Below are positions 1 to 7,234 of a DNA stretch of 64,000 nucleotides, piece after piece. Source of the DNA: JAGOEY01 sp017997515 (GTDB lineage Bacteria; Pseudomonadota; Gammaproteobacteria; Burkholderiales; Burkholderiaceae_C); contig CP111109.1 in the NCBI GenBank assembly GCA_026314275.1, positions 124,001 through 188,000 on the forward strand, written 5' to 3'. The notes beneath the pieces are model-generated. The model ran no database searches and was not told where the DNA came from. It was given only the letters and a program-made list of their open reading frames with translations. Position 1 is the first letter of the stretch; each line of letters begins with the position of its first letter. The position numbers and the translations under genes are program-made.

Positions 1-266
1 GCCGTTTCCCCGGGCGTGTTCAGCAGGATGGAGGTGGTGGAGCCGCCGTACATGGCACCGTAATAAATGCCGGCAAAGAAGATCATTGAAGCCGTGGCTT
101 CGACCTTGGCCGTGATAGGCAGCAGCATCGCCACCGCCACCGCCGGGCCAATACCAGGCAGCACACCAATAGCCGTGCCGAGTGCACAGCCGACAAAAGC
201 CCACATCAGGTTGACCGGCGTGCCGGCGGTGATGAAGCCTTGGAGAAGGTTGTTCCAGAGATCCAT
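1..266 (-). CDS. tctA: Tripartite tricarboxylate transporter large permease TctA (5' part only)
   Basis: Only the first 88 codons are inside the window; the gene runs off the left edge. The translation begins MDLWNNLLQGF and contains the Gly/Pro-rich TctA signature VLPGIGPAVAVAMLLPIT followed by a second hydrophobic segment with GIYYGAMYGGSTTSILL. In the family this ~500-residue inner-membrane protein is the main translocation subunit and works with TctB and the periplasmic binder TctC. The start lies 3 nt after the stop of tctB, so the two are surely co-transcribed. The substrate is a tri- or dicarboxylate by family; the actual ligand cannot be read from sequence. Confidence 0.93.
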   Translation of the reverse strand, partial: MDLWNNLLQGFITAGTPVNLMWAFVGCALGTAIGVLPGIGPAVAVAMLLPITAKVEATASMIFFAGIYYGAMYGGSTTSILLNTPGET

Positions 267-269
267 GAT

Positions 270-788
270 TTACAACCACCCTGTGTTGGTGAGTCCGGGC
301 AGGTTGATTGCCAGGAATTGGGTGAACATCCAGAACACGGGCGCTGCAATCAACAGGCCGGTGATCAGGTCTTTGGCCAGGATGCCAGGCTGCATCGCGT
401 CTTGCCCTGCCGCACGACGCAGGCCCTGCACGGCGAGCATGAAACACAGCGTGCAGCTCAGGATGAAGCCGATGGTGGTGATGAGCGCCGCATTGGCCAG
501 CAGGCCTGCAGACACCCAGATAAAACCAGGCCAGTACGGCGGCTCAGAGCCGCCCACCTCGGGCGCATCCAGCTCGCGGAACCCACCCGTCATGGCCTCG
601 CGCACGATCAACACACCGCACACCACCAAAACAAGGGCCACCAGCCACGGCAAAAAGTTGGGCCCCACACCGCCATACCCGGAGTCCCCCGGAATGGTCA
701 GCGCCCCAAACGCAAGCCCCGCCCCCACCAAAAGTACGCCCGCCCCGACAAGGGTCTGCAGCGTAAAAGGAGATCTTTGTTGTGTCAT
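270..788 (-). CDS. tctB: Tripartite tricarboxylate transporter small subunit TctB
   Basis: A 172-residue protein, normal for TctB, with four predicted membrane segments (about residues 12-32, 45-62, 88-118 and 135-160). It forms the small membrane subunit that pairs with TctA in sodium- or proton-driven solute uptake. An AGGA Shine-Dalgarno element about 9 nt before the ATG supports the start. It lies between tctC and tctA; the 198-nt gap to tctC is filled largely by a dual-hairpin repeat, whereas the tctB-tctA gap is only 3 nt. Confidence 0.9.
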   Translation of the reverse strand: MTQQRSPFTLQTLVGAGVLLVGAGLAFGALTIPGDSGYGGVGPNFLPWLVALVLVVCGVLIVREAMTGGFRELDAPEVGGSEPPYWPGFIWVSAGLLANAALITTIGFILSCTLCFMLAVQGLRRAAGQDAMQPGILAKDLITGLLIAAPVFWMFTQFLAINLPGLTNTGWL

Positions 789-891
789 TTTTTGAATTCC
801 TCGAAAAACCGCTCACGGAACGCGCAGCACTAAGCTGTTCACGGGGTGCCAACTGTGCACCAAGGCAAGCGCAGCGAAGCCCCTTCCAGCA

Positions 892-976
892 GACACCGTG
901 GAACTGGCTTTGCCAGGCCACTGGTGTCGCCCCCTGCAAGGGGGTTGGCGTTTACACGAAGTGAAAAAGCCTGGGG
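892..976 (-). repeat. Dual-hairpin interspersed repeat, copy A1
   Basis: Read on the minus strand this runs from CCCCCAGG through the hairpin CCCCCTTGCAGGGGG to a second hairpin with inner stem CTGGC-AAA-GCCAG. It begins 10 nt after the tctC stop, in the orientation of tctC, and separates tctC from tctB. The outer stem of the second hairpin is GTGG/CCAC here but GCGG/CCGC in the other four copies, a compensatory C-G to T-A change. No T-run follows, so it is not a classical intrinsic terminator. Confidence 0.85.
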
Positions 977-986
977 GTGTGCCCAA

Positions 987-1949
987 TCAGATCATCCCGG
1001 ACTTGACCATCGTCGCGCGCAGGCTGGCGAACTCGTCGTCCACAAACTTCTCGAACTCTGCACCGGTCAACAGGGCAGGCGTCCAGTCGTTCTTCTTCAG
1101 GGCTTCCTGCCAGGTGGCCGACTTGGTGGCCTTGACGATCATGTCGATCAGGTCCTTGCGCTGCGCGGGCGTGATGCCGGGTGCGCCGTACACACCGCGC
1201 CAGTTGCCGATCACCACGTTGTAGCCCTGCTCCTTCATGGTCGGGATGTCATTGCCCTTGAGGCGAGTTTCGGACGTGACGGCGATGCCCTTCATCTTGC
1301 CGGTCTTGATGTACTCCGAGAACTCGCTCATGCCGCTGCCGCCGACCGTAACGTTGCCGCCCAGGATGGCTGCCGTGGCCTCGCCGCCGCCCCGGAACGC
1401 GACGTAGTTGATCTTGGAGGGGTCCACACCTGCTTCACGCGCCAGCATGGCTGCAGCCACGTGTTCGGTGGAGCCGCGCGAACCGCCGCCCCATTTCACG
1501 CTGCCGGGGTCTTTCTTCAGCTGGGCGACCACGTCGGCCATGTTCTTGAAGGGCGAATTGGCGGGCAGCACAAACACGTTGTATTCGCTGGTCAGGCGCG
1601 CCAGCGGTGTGGCCTGCGACAGGTTCACGGGGGGTTTACCCGTGATGATGCCGCCCAGCATCACCGCACCCATCACCATCATGGCGTTCGGGTCACCCTT
1701 GCTGCCATTGACGAACTGCGCCAGGCCAATGGCACCGGCGGCGCCACCCTTGTTGTCAAAAGTGACGGTCGAGGCAGCACCAGAGTCTGTCAGGGCCTTG
1801 CCGAGCGCGCGGCCCGTGGTGTCCCAGCCACCGCCGGGATTGGCGGGCAGCATCATCTTGATGTTGGGGGCTGCAGCGTAGGCGCTCAGCGGCAAAGTGC
1901 CGGTCGCGGCCAACGCGGCCAGGGATTTCAAAAAGATATCGCGACGCAT
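987..1949 (-). CDS. tctC: Tripartite tricarboxylate transporter periplasmic solute-binding protein TctC (Bug family)
   Basis: A 320-residue binding protein that captures a carboxylate in the periplasm and delivers it to TctAB. The start chosen is the ATG at 1949, preceded by AGGAGA at good spacing; an upstream in-frame start would add 24 residues with no signal character. The N-terminus MRRDIFLKSLAALAATGTLP is a signal peptide ending near SAYAAAP. Bug-family features include NPGGGWDTTGRALGKAL near the N-terminus and GNWRGVYGAPGITPAQR in the C-terminal half. It is divergent from tctDE, as is usual for a TctDE-controlled operon. Confidence 0.95.
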   Translation of the reverse strand: MRRDIFLKSLAALAATGTLPLSAYAAAPNIKMMLPANPGGGWDTTGRALGKALTDSGAASTVTFDNKGGAAGAIGLAQFVNGSKGDPNAMMVMGAVMLGGIITGKPPVNLSQATPLARLTSEYNVFVLPANSPFKNMADVVAQLKKDPGSVKWGGGSRGSTEHVAAAMLAREAGVDPSKINYVAFRGGGEATAAILGGNVTVGGSGMSEFSEYIKTGKMKGIAVTSETRLKGNDIPTMKEQGYNVVIGNWRGVYGAPGITPAQRKDLIDMIVKATKSATWQEALKKNDWTPALLTGAEFEKFVDDEFASLRATMVKSGMI

Positions 1950-2048
1950 ATGTGTCTCCTTGGGTTGCGGAAATTGCTCTCGAATGATGCACCCGCTGCC
2001 TGTCAATCTGCTGTCCCACACCTCAGTGAAAACCCGCAGGATGGATCA

Positions 2049-2128
2049 CCCCCAGGCTTCGCTGCGCTCTCGCCAACCCCCTTGCCGGGGGCTCCACCAG
2101 CGGCCTGGCAAAGCCAGGTCCGCGGTGT
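2049..2128 (+). repeat. Dual-hairpin interspersed repeat, copy A2
   Basis: Starts CCCCCAGGCTTCGC, has the first hairpin CCCCCTTGCCGGGGG, then a second hairpin with inner stem CTGGC-AAA-GCCAG inside GCGG/CCGC. It is the only copy of the five that does not follow a stop codon: it lies between the divergent starts of tctC (1949) and tctD (2175), where the promoters of both must lie. It could therefore affect the leader of one or the other. Confidence 0.85.
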
Positions 2129-2174
2129 CTGCTTGAAAAGACGAGCGCGCATCGGGCAATGGTATGTTCTCGCC

Positions 2175-2855
2175 ATGAGACTCTTGCTTGTTGAAGACGA
2201 CCCCACCATGCGCACCACGCTGGAGCGTGCGCTGACGCGGCGCGGCATGCTGGTGACGGCGGTGGGGGACGGGCGCGAGGCGCTGGCGCAGTGGATTGCC
2301 CACCCGCCACACGCCATGGTGCTGGACCTGAGCCTGCCCGGCATGGATGGCCTGCAGGTGCTGCAGGCGGGCCGCCAGCGCGGGCTGCGCACGCCGGTGC
2401 TGATCCTCACCGCACGTGGCACCGTGGGGGACCGGGTGGTGGGCCTGAACAGCGGGGCCGACGACTATCTGCCCAAACCGTTTGACCTGGACGAGCTGGA
2501 GGCCCGCCTGCGCGCCTTGCAGCGCCGCAACCCCGAAAATGAAGAAGAATTGGCCTCCAGCGCCCATTCAGTGGGCACACTTCGCTACGATAAATATAGC
2601 GGAGCCATTTACCACGGCGATGCGGTACTCGAGCTGACCCCACGCGAGCTGGCCTTGCTGCAGGCGCTGATGGTCAAACCCGGTCACGCCGTGTCGAAGG
2701 AACATTTGTTCGGCCTGGTGTTCCCCGGCGAAAAAGACGTGCAGTACGAAGCCATTGAAGTGGTGGTGTACCGCCTGCGCAAAAAACTCGCGGGCACCGG
2801 CACCACCTTGATGACGTTACGTGGGCTGGGTTACCTGCTCAAAAGCGACACATGA
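2175..2855 (+). CDS. tctD: Two-component response regulator, TctD type (OmpR family)
   Basis: A 226-residue OmpR-type regulator. The receiver domain (residues 1-115) shows the acidic pair VEDDPTMR, the phosphoacceptor Asp51 in MVLDLSLPGMDG, and the conserved Lys of YLPKPFDLDEL. The C-terminal winged helix (about 130-226) ends in VVVYRLRKKLAGTG. In its family it activates the tct transport operon in response to tricarboxylates, and the divergent tctC fits. Its stop overlaps the ATG of the kinase gene (ATGA). The linker between the domains is partly encoded by a short TAGC-type repeat (2559-2600). Confidence 0.93.
   Translation: MRLLLVEDDPTMRTTLERALTRRGMLVTAVGDGREALAQWIAHPPHAMVLDLSLPGMDGLQVLQAGRQRGLRTPVLILTARGTVGDRVVGLNSGADDYLPKPFDLDELEARLRALQRRNPENEEELASSAHSVGTLRYDKYSGAIYHGDAVLELTPRELALLQALMVKPGHAVSKEHLFGLVFPGEKDVQYEAIEVVVYRLRKKLAGTGTTLMTLRGLGYLLKSDT
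2559..2600 (+). repeat. TAGC-type short repeat inside tctD (reverse orientation)
   Basis: AGCGCCCATTCAGTGGGC followed by a GCTAC...ATATAGC arm matches, in reverse complement, the ~55-bp repeat seen intact at 22363-22430. It is read through in frame and forms part of the flexible linker between the receiver and DNA-binding domains of TctD. Homology is judged by eye. Confidence 0.55.
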
Positions 2856-4288
2856 AGGCCCCTCCACAGCGCAGCACGCGCACCCTGTCGCTGCGCCGCT
2901 ACCTGCTGATCGGCATCCTGCTGCCCATCGGAGTGCTGGTGGTATTTAACACCTTCAGCCTCTACCACCAGGCGCTCAACGCGGTCAACACCGCCTACGA
3001 CCGCACCCTGCTGGCCTCGGCCAAGTCGATCAGCGAGCAGCTCGACGTCACCGGGTACGACGACGTCTCTGAGCTGCGTGCGCTGGTGCCCTACTCGGCG
3101 CTGGAGGCTTTTGAAGCCGACAACCAGAGCCGCATGTACTACCGCGTCTCCAGCCTCAGCGGCGAGATGGTGTCGGGCTACGCCGAGCTGCCGTTCTGGC
3201 GCGGCAAAATTCCCGACCGGCCACCCTATGCCGCCCTGGTGGACTTTTACGACGCCCGGTTTCGCGATGCCGACGTGCGTGTGGCCGTGCTGCTGCAGCC
3301 CGTCACCAGCGCACAAGGGCGGGGCGTGGCCGTAATCCAGGTGGCCGAAACGCTGGAGCTGCGCCACACCCTGGCACAACAAATCCTGTGGACCACCCTG
3401 CAGCGCCAGGCCGTGCTGGTGGCGGTGATTGCGCTGGTCGTGGTGGTGGTGGTGCAGCGCGCCACGCGCCCCGTGCGCCGCCTGAGTGAAGAGCTGCAGG
3501 CCCGTCCCGAAGCGCAGCTGACCCCCATCAGCGCACCCGACGCCCCGCGTGAACTGCTGCCTCTGGTGGACGCCACCAACCACGTCATGCTACGCCTGCA
3601 AAACCTGCTGGACCACCAAAAACGTTTTGTGCGCGACACCGCCCACCAGCTGCGCACACCGCTGGCGGTGCTGAAGGTGCAGGTGCAGTCTGCCTTGCGC
3701 GGCGACCTGGACGCACAGCAGGCCTTGCGTGAAATCAGCGGCACCGTGGACCGCGCCACCCTGCTGGCCAACCAAATGCTGTCACTGGCCAAAGTGGAGC
3801 AGTTGCGCCAGCAAGCCGGTGCGGGCGCCATCGACCTGGCAGAAATTGTGCGTGCCGTGGCGCTGGACCTGTCGCCGCTGGTGGCAGAAAACGACCTCGA
3901 CTTCAGCCTCGAAACCCACAAAGCGCCTGTGTATGCGCACGACTGGATGCTGCGCGAACTGGCGCGCAACCTGCTGCACAACGCCATCAAACACTGCCCA
4001 CCGGGCTCGGCGCTGGCCGTGCGGATTGCTGTGGACACCCACCATGCGGTGCTGACCGTATCCGACAGCGGCCCCGGCATCAGCAGCGAACTGCGGGAGC
4101 GCCTGTTCCAGCCCTTTTCTGCGGGCGACGTGCGCAACGGCTCAGGCCTGGGCCTGGCCATCTGCCACGAAATTGTGGCCGCGCTGGAAGGCAGCATCAG
4201 CCTGGACAACCGCACCGTACATTCACACGTCCAGGGGCTGGATGCGGTGGTCAGGCTCAAATTGGCGAGAACATCACACCATGGCTGA
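2852..4288 (+). CDS. tctE: Sensor histidine kinase, TctE type
   Basis: A 478-residue membrane kinase. One transmembrane helix lies at about residues 18-38 and a second at about 182-204, enclosing a ~140-residue periplasmic sensor. A HAMP-like stretch follows, then the H-box RDTAHQLRTPLAVLK with the phosphorylated His near residue 264, the N-box around NLLHNAIKH, and the G-boxes DSGPGIS and GSGLGLAI. It phosphorylates TctD. Its ATG overlaps the tctD stop, and the next gene begins 8 nt before its stop, so three genes are translationally coupled. Confidence 0.93.
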   Translation: MKAPPQRSTRTLSLRRYLLIGILLPIGVLVVFNTFSLYHQALNAVNTAYDRTLLASAKSISEQLDVTGYDDVSELRALVPYSALEAFEADNQSRMYYRVSSLSGEMVSGYAELPFWRGKIPDRPPYAALVDFYDARFRDADVRVAVLLQPVTSAQGRGVAVIQVAETLELRHTLAQQILWTTLQRQAVLVAVIALVVVVVVQRATRPVRRLSEELQARPEAQLTPISAPDAPRELLPLVDATNHVMLRLQNLLDHQKRFVRDTAHQLRTPLAVLKVQVQSALRGDLDAQQALREISGTVDRATLLANQMLSLAKVEQLRQQAGAGAIDLAEIVRAVALDLSPLVAENDLDFSLETHKAPVYAHDWMLRELARNLLHNAIKHCPPGSALAVRIAVDTHHAVLTVSDSGPGISSELRERLFQPFSAGDVRNGSGLGLAICHEIVAALEGSISLDNRTVHSHVQGLDAVVRLKLARTSHHG

Positions 4289-4691
4289 AACCAGCACACT
4301 GCGGCTCGACAAATGGTTGTGGAGTGCGCGCTTTTACAAAACCCGCAGCCTGGCGGCAGACGCCATTGGCAAGGGGCGTGTGCAGGTGAACGGTGCCACG
4401 GCCAAGGCGTCACGCGAACTGCGCCCCGGTGACAGCGTGGTGCTGCAGATGGACAACACCCCGCGCACCATCACGGTGCTGGCACTCAGCGCCCAACGCG
4501 GCCCCGCCAGTGTGGCGCAGCAGCTGTACCAGGAAACGGCAGAGAGTGTCGCAGCCCGCCTGCAAGCCGCAGAGCAGCGCCGCCTGGCCCCCGAGCCCGC
4601 CCACACCTTGACCGATGGCCGCCCTACCAAACGCGACCGGCGCGACCTGTCCGAAGCCCGCACTTGGAACGACCGCTGGAGCGACGGCTGA
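4281..4691 (+). CDS. hslR: RNA-binding S4 domain protein, Hsp15/HslR family
   Basis: A 136-residue protein with an N-terminal S4 domain (about residues 5-65, LRLDKWLWSARFYKTRSLA and GRVQVNGATAKASRELRPGD) and a charged C-terminal tail with RDRRDLS. In E. coli the family member Hsp15 binds stalled 50S subunits carrying nascent chain after heat shock. The start at 4281 overlaps tctE by 8 nt. Its link to tct is probably only positional. A dual-hairpin repeat begins 3 nt after the stop. Confidence 0.9.
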   Translation: MAETSTLRLDKWLWSARFYKTRSLAADAIGKGRVQVNGATAKASRELRPGDSVVLQMDNTPRTITVLALSAQRGPASVAQQLYQETAESVAARLQAAEQRRLAPEPAHTLTDGRPTKRDRRDLSEARTWNDRWSDG

Positions 4692-4694
4692 ATA

Positions 4695-4774
4695 CCCCCA
4701 GGCTTCGCTTCGCTCTCGCCAACCCCCTTGCAGGGGGCAACACCAGCGGCCTGGCAGAGCCAGTTCCGCGGTGT
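4695..4774 (+). repeat. Dual-hairpin interspersed repeat, copy A3
   Basis: Begins 3 nt after the hslR stop in the same orientation. It has CCCCCAGGCTTCGC, the hairpin CCCCCTTGCAGGGGG and the second hairpin CTGGC-AGA-GCCAG inside GCGG/CCGC; only the loop differs from copies A2 and A5 (AGA instead of AAA). Confidence 0.88.
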
Positions 4775-4837
4775 TAGCTGGACGGGCCGCATACACTTCA
4801 CACGCGGCGAATGGTCAAGGGACCCGTAGTAACGTTT

Positions 4838-5119
4838 TCAGACGGCAGAAGCCGCCCGAGCGTCCAGCACAGCCTGCAGCTCCTGGCACGAAGGGCTGCA
4901 CGCCAGATAAAGCCTGCCGGCCACACGCTTGGTCATCAGCAAAGACCGGGGACGGTGGGTGCCACATTTGATGCAGGACATCGTGGCACAGGTCGCGTTG
5001 GGGCCAAAAGCAGACCCCGAGGCCTTGGACTTGTAACGCAACCCGTCACTGGCGACAACTGTTTCAACACTGGAATTCAGATCGGACACAAGCAACCCCT
5101 TGAATGGGCCAGGCCGCAC
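4838..5119 (-). CDS. Small Cys-rich protein of unknown function
   Basis: A 93-residue open frame with the pattern Cys-x2-Cys (SCIKCG) followed about 24 residues later by CSPSC, suggesting a four-cysteine zinc site. I do not recognise a family. The start is uncertain: the GTG at 5119 has a weak AGGGA element, and an internal ATG at 4981 has none. It is isolated between an A3 repeat on one side and an orphan gene on the other, with no operon partner. No catalytic motif is visible. Confidence 0.45.
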   Translation of the reverse strand: MRPGPFKGLLVSDLNSSVETVVASDGLRYKSKASGSAFGPNATCATMSCIKCGTHRPRSLLMTKRVAGRLYLACSPSCQELQAVLDARAASAV

Positions 5120-5245
5120 AGTCCCTGCGGCCCGACGGGCATAAACTTCACAACTCTCCGAGCTGTCCCTCTACAACTTTGAACCATTCTCTCACCGCAT
5201 GGGCGGTAAGGAATGGGCGGACAAACCCCAGCTTGCAGCAAGCGC

Positions 5246-5734
5246 TTATTTCTCGGGAATGGCATCTTCGCTCTGCATCACTCCCGTTGACTTTTTGGTG
5301 GTGATCCGGCGGCTTGCGATCTGCACCTGGGGGTATGCAGGGTGCTGGGTATTGATCAGCACCACATGCTGCTGGGGAGCCTGGTAAGACAGCGCCCACA
5401 CACTCAGCAGTTTGTAGAGGTGGATGTAGCTGGTCATTTGTGCCACCAGATAGTCGTCGTCGCCCAGCAGCCAGGGTTTGTCGACCACCATCGTGTCGTG
5501 CAGTCCAAAACCTTCGGGCAGAGAAATGGTTTCGCGCACCACCACCGTCTTGCGTTTGTCATTCGCCAGCCATTCCGGGCAGCAATAGGCCGCGAGTTCA
5601 GGCGTCTCATACGCCCGAATCAACGGCGACACCGGAAGACTCACACGAGGCTCTGGCGTGCCAGCACCCACTTTGAAAATCTTGCTGCGCATCATGTTGT
5701 CTTCGGCAGCCAATCGGTACGCTTTGAGAAACAT
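5246..5734 (-). CDS. Hypothetical protein, 162 residues
   Basis: The ATG at 5734 has AGAGG about 6 nt upstream, which supports expression. The product is soluble-looking, with no signal peptide, membrane helix or recognised motif. The middle contains LLGDDDYLVAQMTSYIHLYKLL, probably helical, followed by a strand-rich stretch around QHVVLINTQHPAYPQVQIAS. I assign no function. It lies downstream of aqpZ, separated by a hairpin at 5794-5816, so it may be its own transcription unit. Confidence 0.6.
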   Translation of the reverse strand: MFLKAYRLAAEDNMMRSKIFKVGAGTPEPRVSLPVSPLIRAYETPELAAYCCPEWLANDKRKTVVVRETISLPEGFGLHDTMVVDKPWLLGDDDYLVAQMTSYIHLYKLLSVWALSYQAPQQHVVLINTQHPAYPQVQIASRRITTKKSTGVMQSEDAIPEK

Positions 5735-5793
5735 GGAAACCTCTTAAAAGCACGCTTATGAATATCCAACCCACACCCATCCCAGAAAGCACT

Positions 5794-5816
5794 ACACCCC
5801 AATGACCATGGGGTGT
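5794..5816 (-). terminator. Terminator-like hairpin between aqpZ and the orphan gene
   Basis: An 8-bp perfect inverted repeat, ACACCCCA and TGGGGTGT, with a 7-nt loop, located downstream of the aqpZ stop on the minus strand. There is no strong T-run after it, so efficiency is uncertain. Confidence 0.45.
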
Positions 5817-5843
5817 TGAGAGCCGCCTGATACAAGAACCTGT

Positions 5844-6526
5844 TCAGTCCTCGCCAATCGCCCGGTACATACCGGCACCCAGCACGCCCCCCACAATGGG
5901 AGCGAGCCAGAACAACCACAGCTGCTGCATGGCCAGACCACCGGCAAAGACCGCCACACCCGTGCTGCGTGCGGGGTTCACCGACGTACCCGTGACGGGG
6001 ATGCTGACCAAGTGGATCAGCGTCAAACCCAGGCCAATGGCGATAGGTGCAAAGCCCTGGGGCGCACGTTTGTCGGTGGCACCCATGATGATCACTAGGA
6101 ACATGGCCGTCATCACGACTTCCGTGACCAGGGCGGCCACCATCGAGTAACCCGCTGGCGAGTGCGCACCATAGCCGTTGGAGCCAAAACCTGCGGTCAC
6201 GTCAAAACCAGGGCGGCCGCTGGCAATGACATACAACACACCACCGGCTACCACCGCACCCACCAACTGCGAGAGGATGTAGGGCACCAACTCCTTCGCC
6301 GAAAACCGGCCCCCAGCCCACAGACCAATCGACACCGCCGGGTTCAAATGGCAGCCTGAAATATGGCCAATGGCAAACGCCATGGTCAGCACCGTCAAAC
6401 CAAACGCCAGGGCAATACCGTGAAAGCCGATGCCCAGCCCCGGAAACGCCCCCGCCAGCACCGCACTGCCGCAGCCCCCAGCACCAGCCAGAAAGTGCCC
6501 ACCGACTCTGCCAAATACTTCTTCAT
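5844..6526 (-). pseudogene. aqpZ: Aquaporin Z (frameshifted near the N-terminus, possibly a sequencing error)
   Basis: From about residue 18 on, the frame encodes a full aquaporin with both NPA boxes (CHLNPAVSIGLW and TSVNPARSTGVA) and six membrane helices, about 228 residues in all. The proper N-terminus, MKKYLAESVGTFWLVLG from the ATG at 6526, is in another frame. The two join if the five-G run at 6475-6479 (minus strand) held six Gs, giving LVLGGCGSAVLA as in AqpZ. The MYEEV start two bases upstream in the downstream frame gives a non-aquaporin N-terminus and is rejected. The family conducts water across the inner membrane. Confidence 0.85.
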
Positions 6527-6533
6527 ACATCCC

Positions 6534-7000
6534 TCATTTATTGTTGAAAAACCAATTTCTTGAAACAAGCCACCCCAACCCAACACCCGCCACATGCGCA
6601 ATGCTGGCCGCGTTGCGCAACACCATCTCAAGCTCACTCCAGCTAGGGGCTTGCTTCTGCGTATTGCCGAAGTTCAACTTGTCGAATGCAAGCAAGGTAC
6701 CTGCCGAAAACTGGACACGCTTGACAGGTGATGGGGGCACCGCCAGCACACTCCATCACTGTGCAGCCGCAAGCTTCAACCAGTCAGCGCATGCAGCAGG
6801 CTGCCAATGGAAGGTCTGCGCCACAGCATCCTTGTCAAAAATCACCTTGAACTGGCAGGTCGTGAACGCATTGCCCTGACCGGTGCGGAAGTTGAAGGTG
6901 TAGTCCCACTCACGCACGCCGTACATACCCTCCGCGAAATGGGGGTATGTTGAGCGCCACCTCAGCACACTCTGCCTGAACAGAATTGCAGGACGGGCGG
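6534..7000 (-). pseudogene. Decayed outer-membrane BamE/OmpA-type gene remnant
   Basis: Within 6756-6968 the frame reads GMYGVREWDYTFNFRTG and later CQFKVIFDKDAVAQTFHWQP, which resembles the C-terminal half of BamE/SmpA-type lipoproteins of Burkholderiales. An in-frame TGA at 6756-6758 follows; the same frame then continues RVQFSAGTLLAFDKLNFG, reminiscent of the start of an OmpA domain, and degenerates before 6534. No signal peptide or intact N-terminus is recoverable upstream. I read this as a decaying BamE-OmpA fusion gene. It fills most of the otherwise gene-free 6527-7234 stretch. Confidence 0.55.
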
Positions 7001-7080
7001 CACGAATGCAGCCAAGGTGCTGGCACGCGCCCTCAGCTGCGCCGAGTATTCACTTACCTTCGCACCGCAAAATTCATCAT

Positions 7081-7134
7081 TTTTTATAGCGCCTTGCGTA
7101 GTCTGGATGGGCGCTGGATGCCATTTTGATTAAA
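7081..7134 (+). repeat. TAGC-type short interspersed repeat
   Basis: TTTTTATAGCGCCTTGCG followed by GGATGGGCGCTGGATGCCA and TTTTGATT aligns by eye with the copy at 22363-22430. It is intergenic, between the decayed OMP gene and acnB. Confidence 0.55.
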
Positions 7135-7173
7135 AAATTGCACACTACGGCGATCTGGGTTCTACCTCGAAAA

Positions 7174-7208
7174 CAAAAAGCCCCACAGCCAGGGCTGCGG
7201 GGCTTTTA
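7174..7208 (-). terminator. Intrinsic terminator of the mdh-acnB group
   Basis: Arms AAAAGCCCCACAGCC and GGCTGCGGGGCTTTT pair with one mismatch around a 2-nt loop. It lies 27 nt after the acnB stop and carries a T-run on the minus strand. Confidence 0.85.
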
Positions 7209-7234
7209 AAGGGCGCTATTGCGGGTGGGTCAGC

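Noticed and set aside
892..976. Dual-hairpin repeats as ordinary Rho-independent terminators
   Set aside because: No T-run follows the second hairpin in any copy, one copy is in a divergent promoter region and one is inside an operon.
5844..6530. Start of aquaporin at the ATG at 6530 (MYEEVFGRVGG)
   Set aside because: That N-terminus is not aquaporin-like, while the overlapping frame from 6526 encodes the true AqpZ N-terminus; the frameshift explains both.
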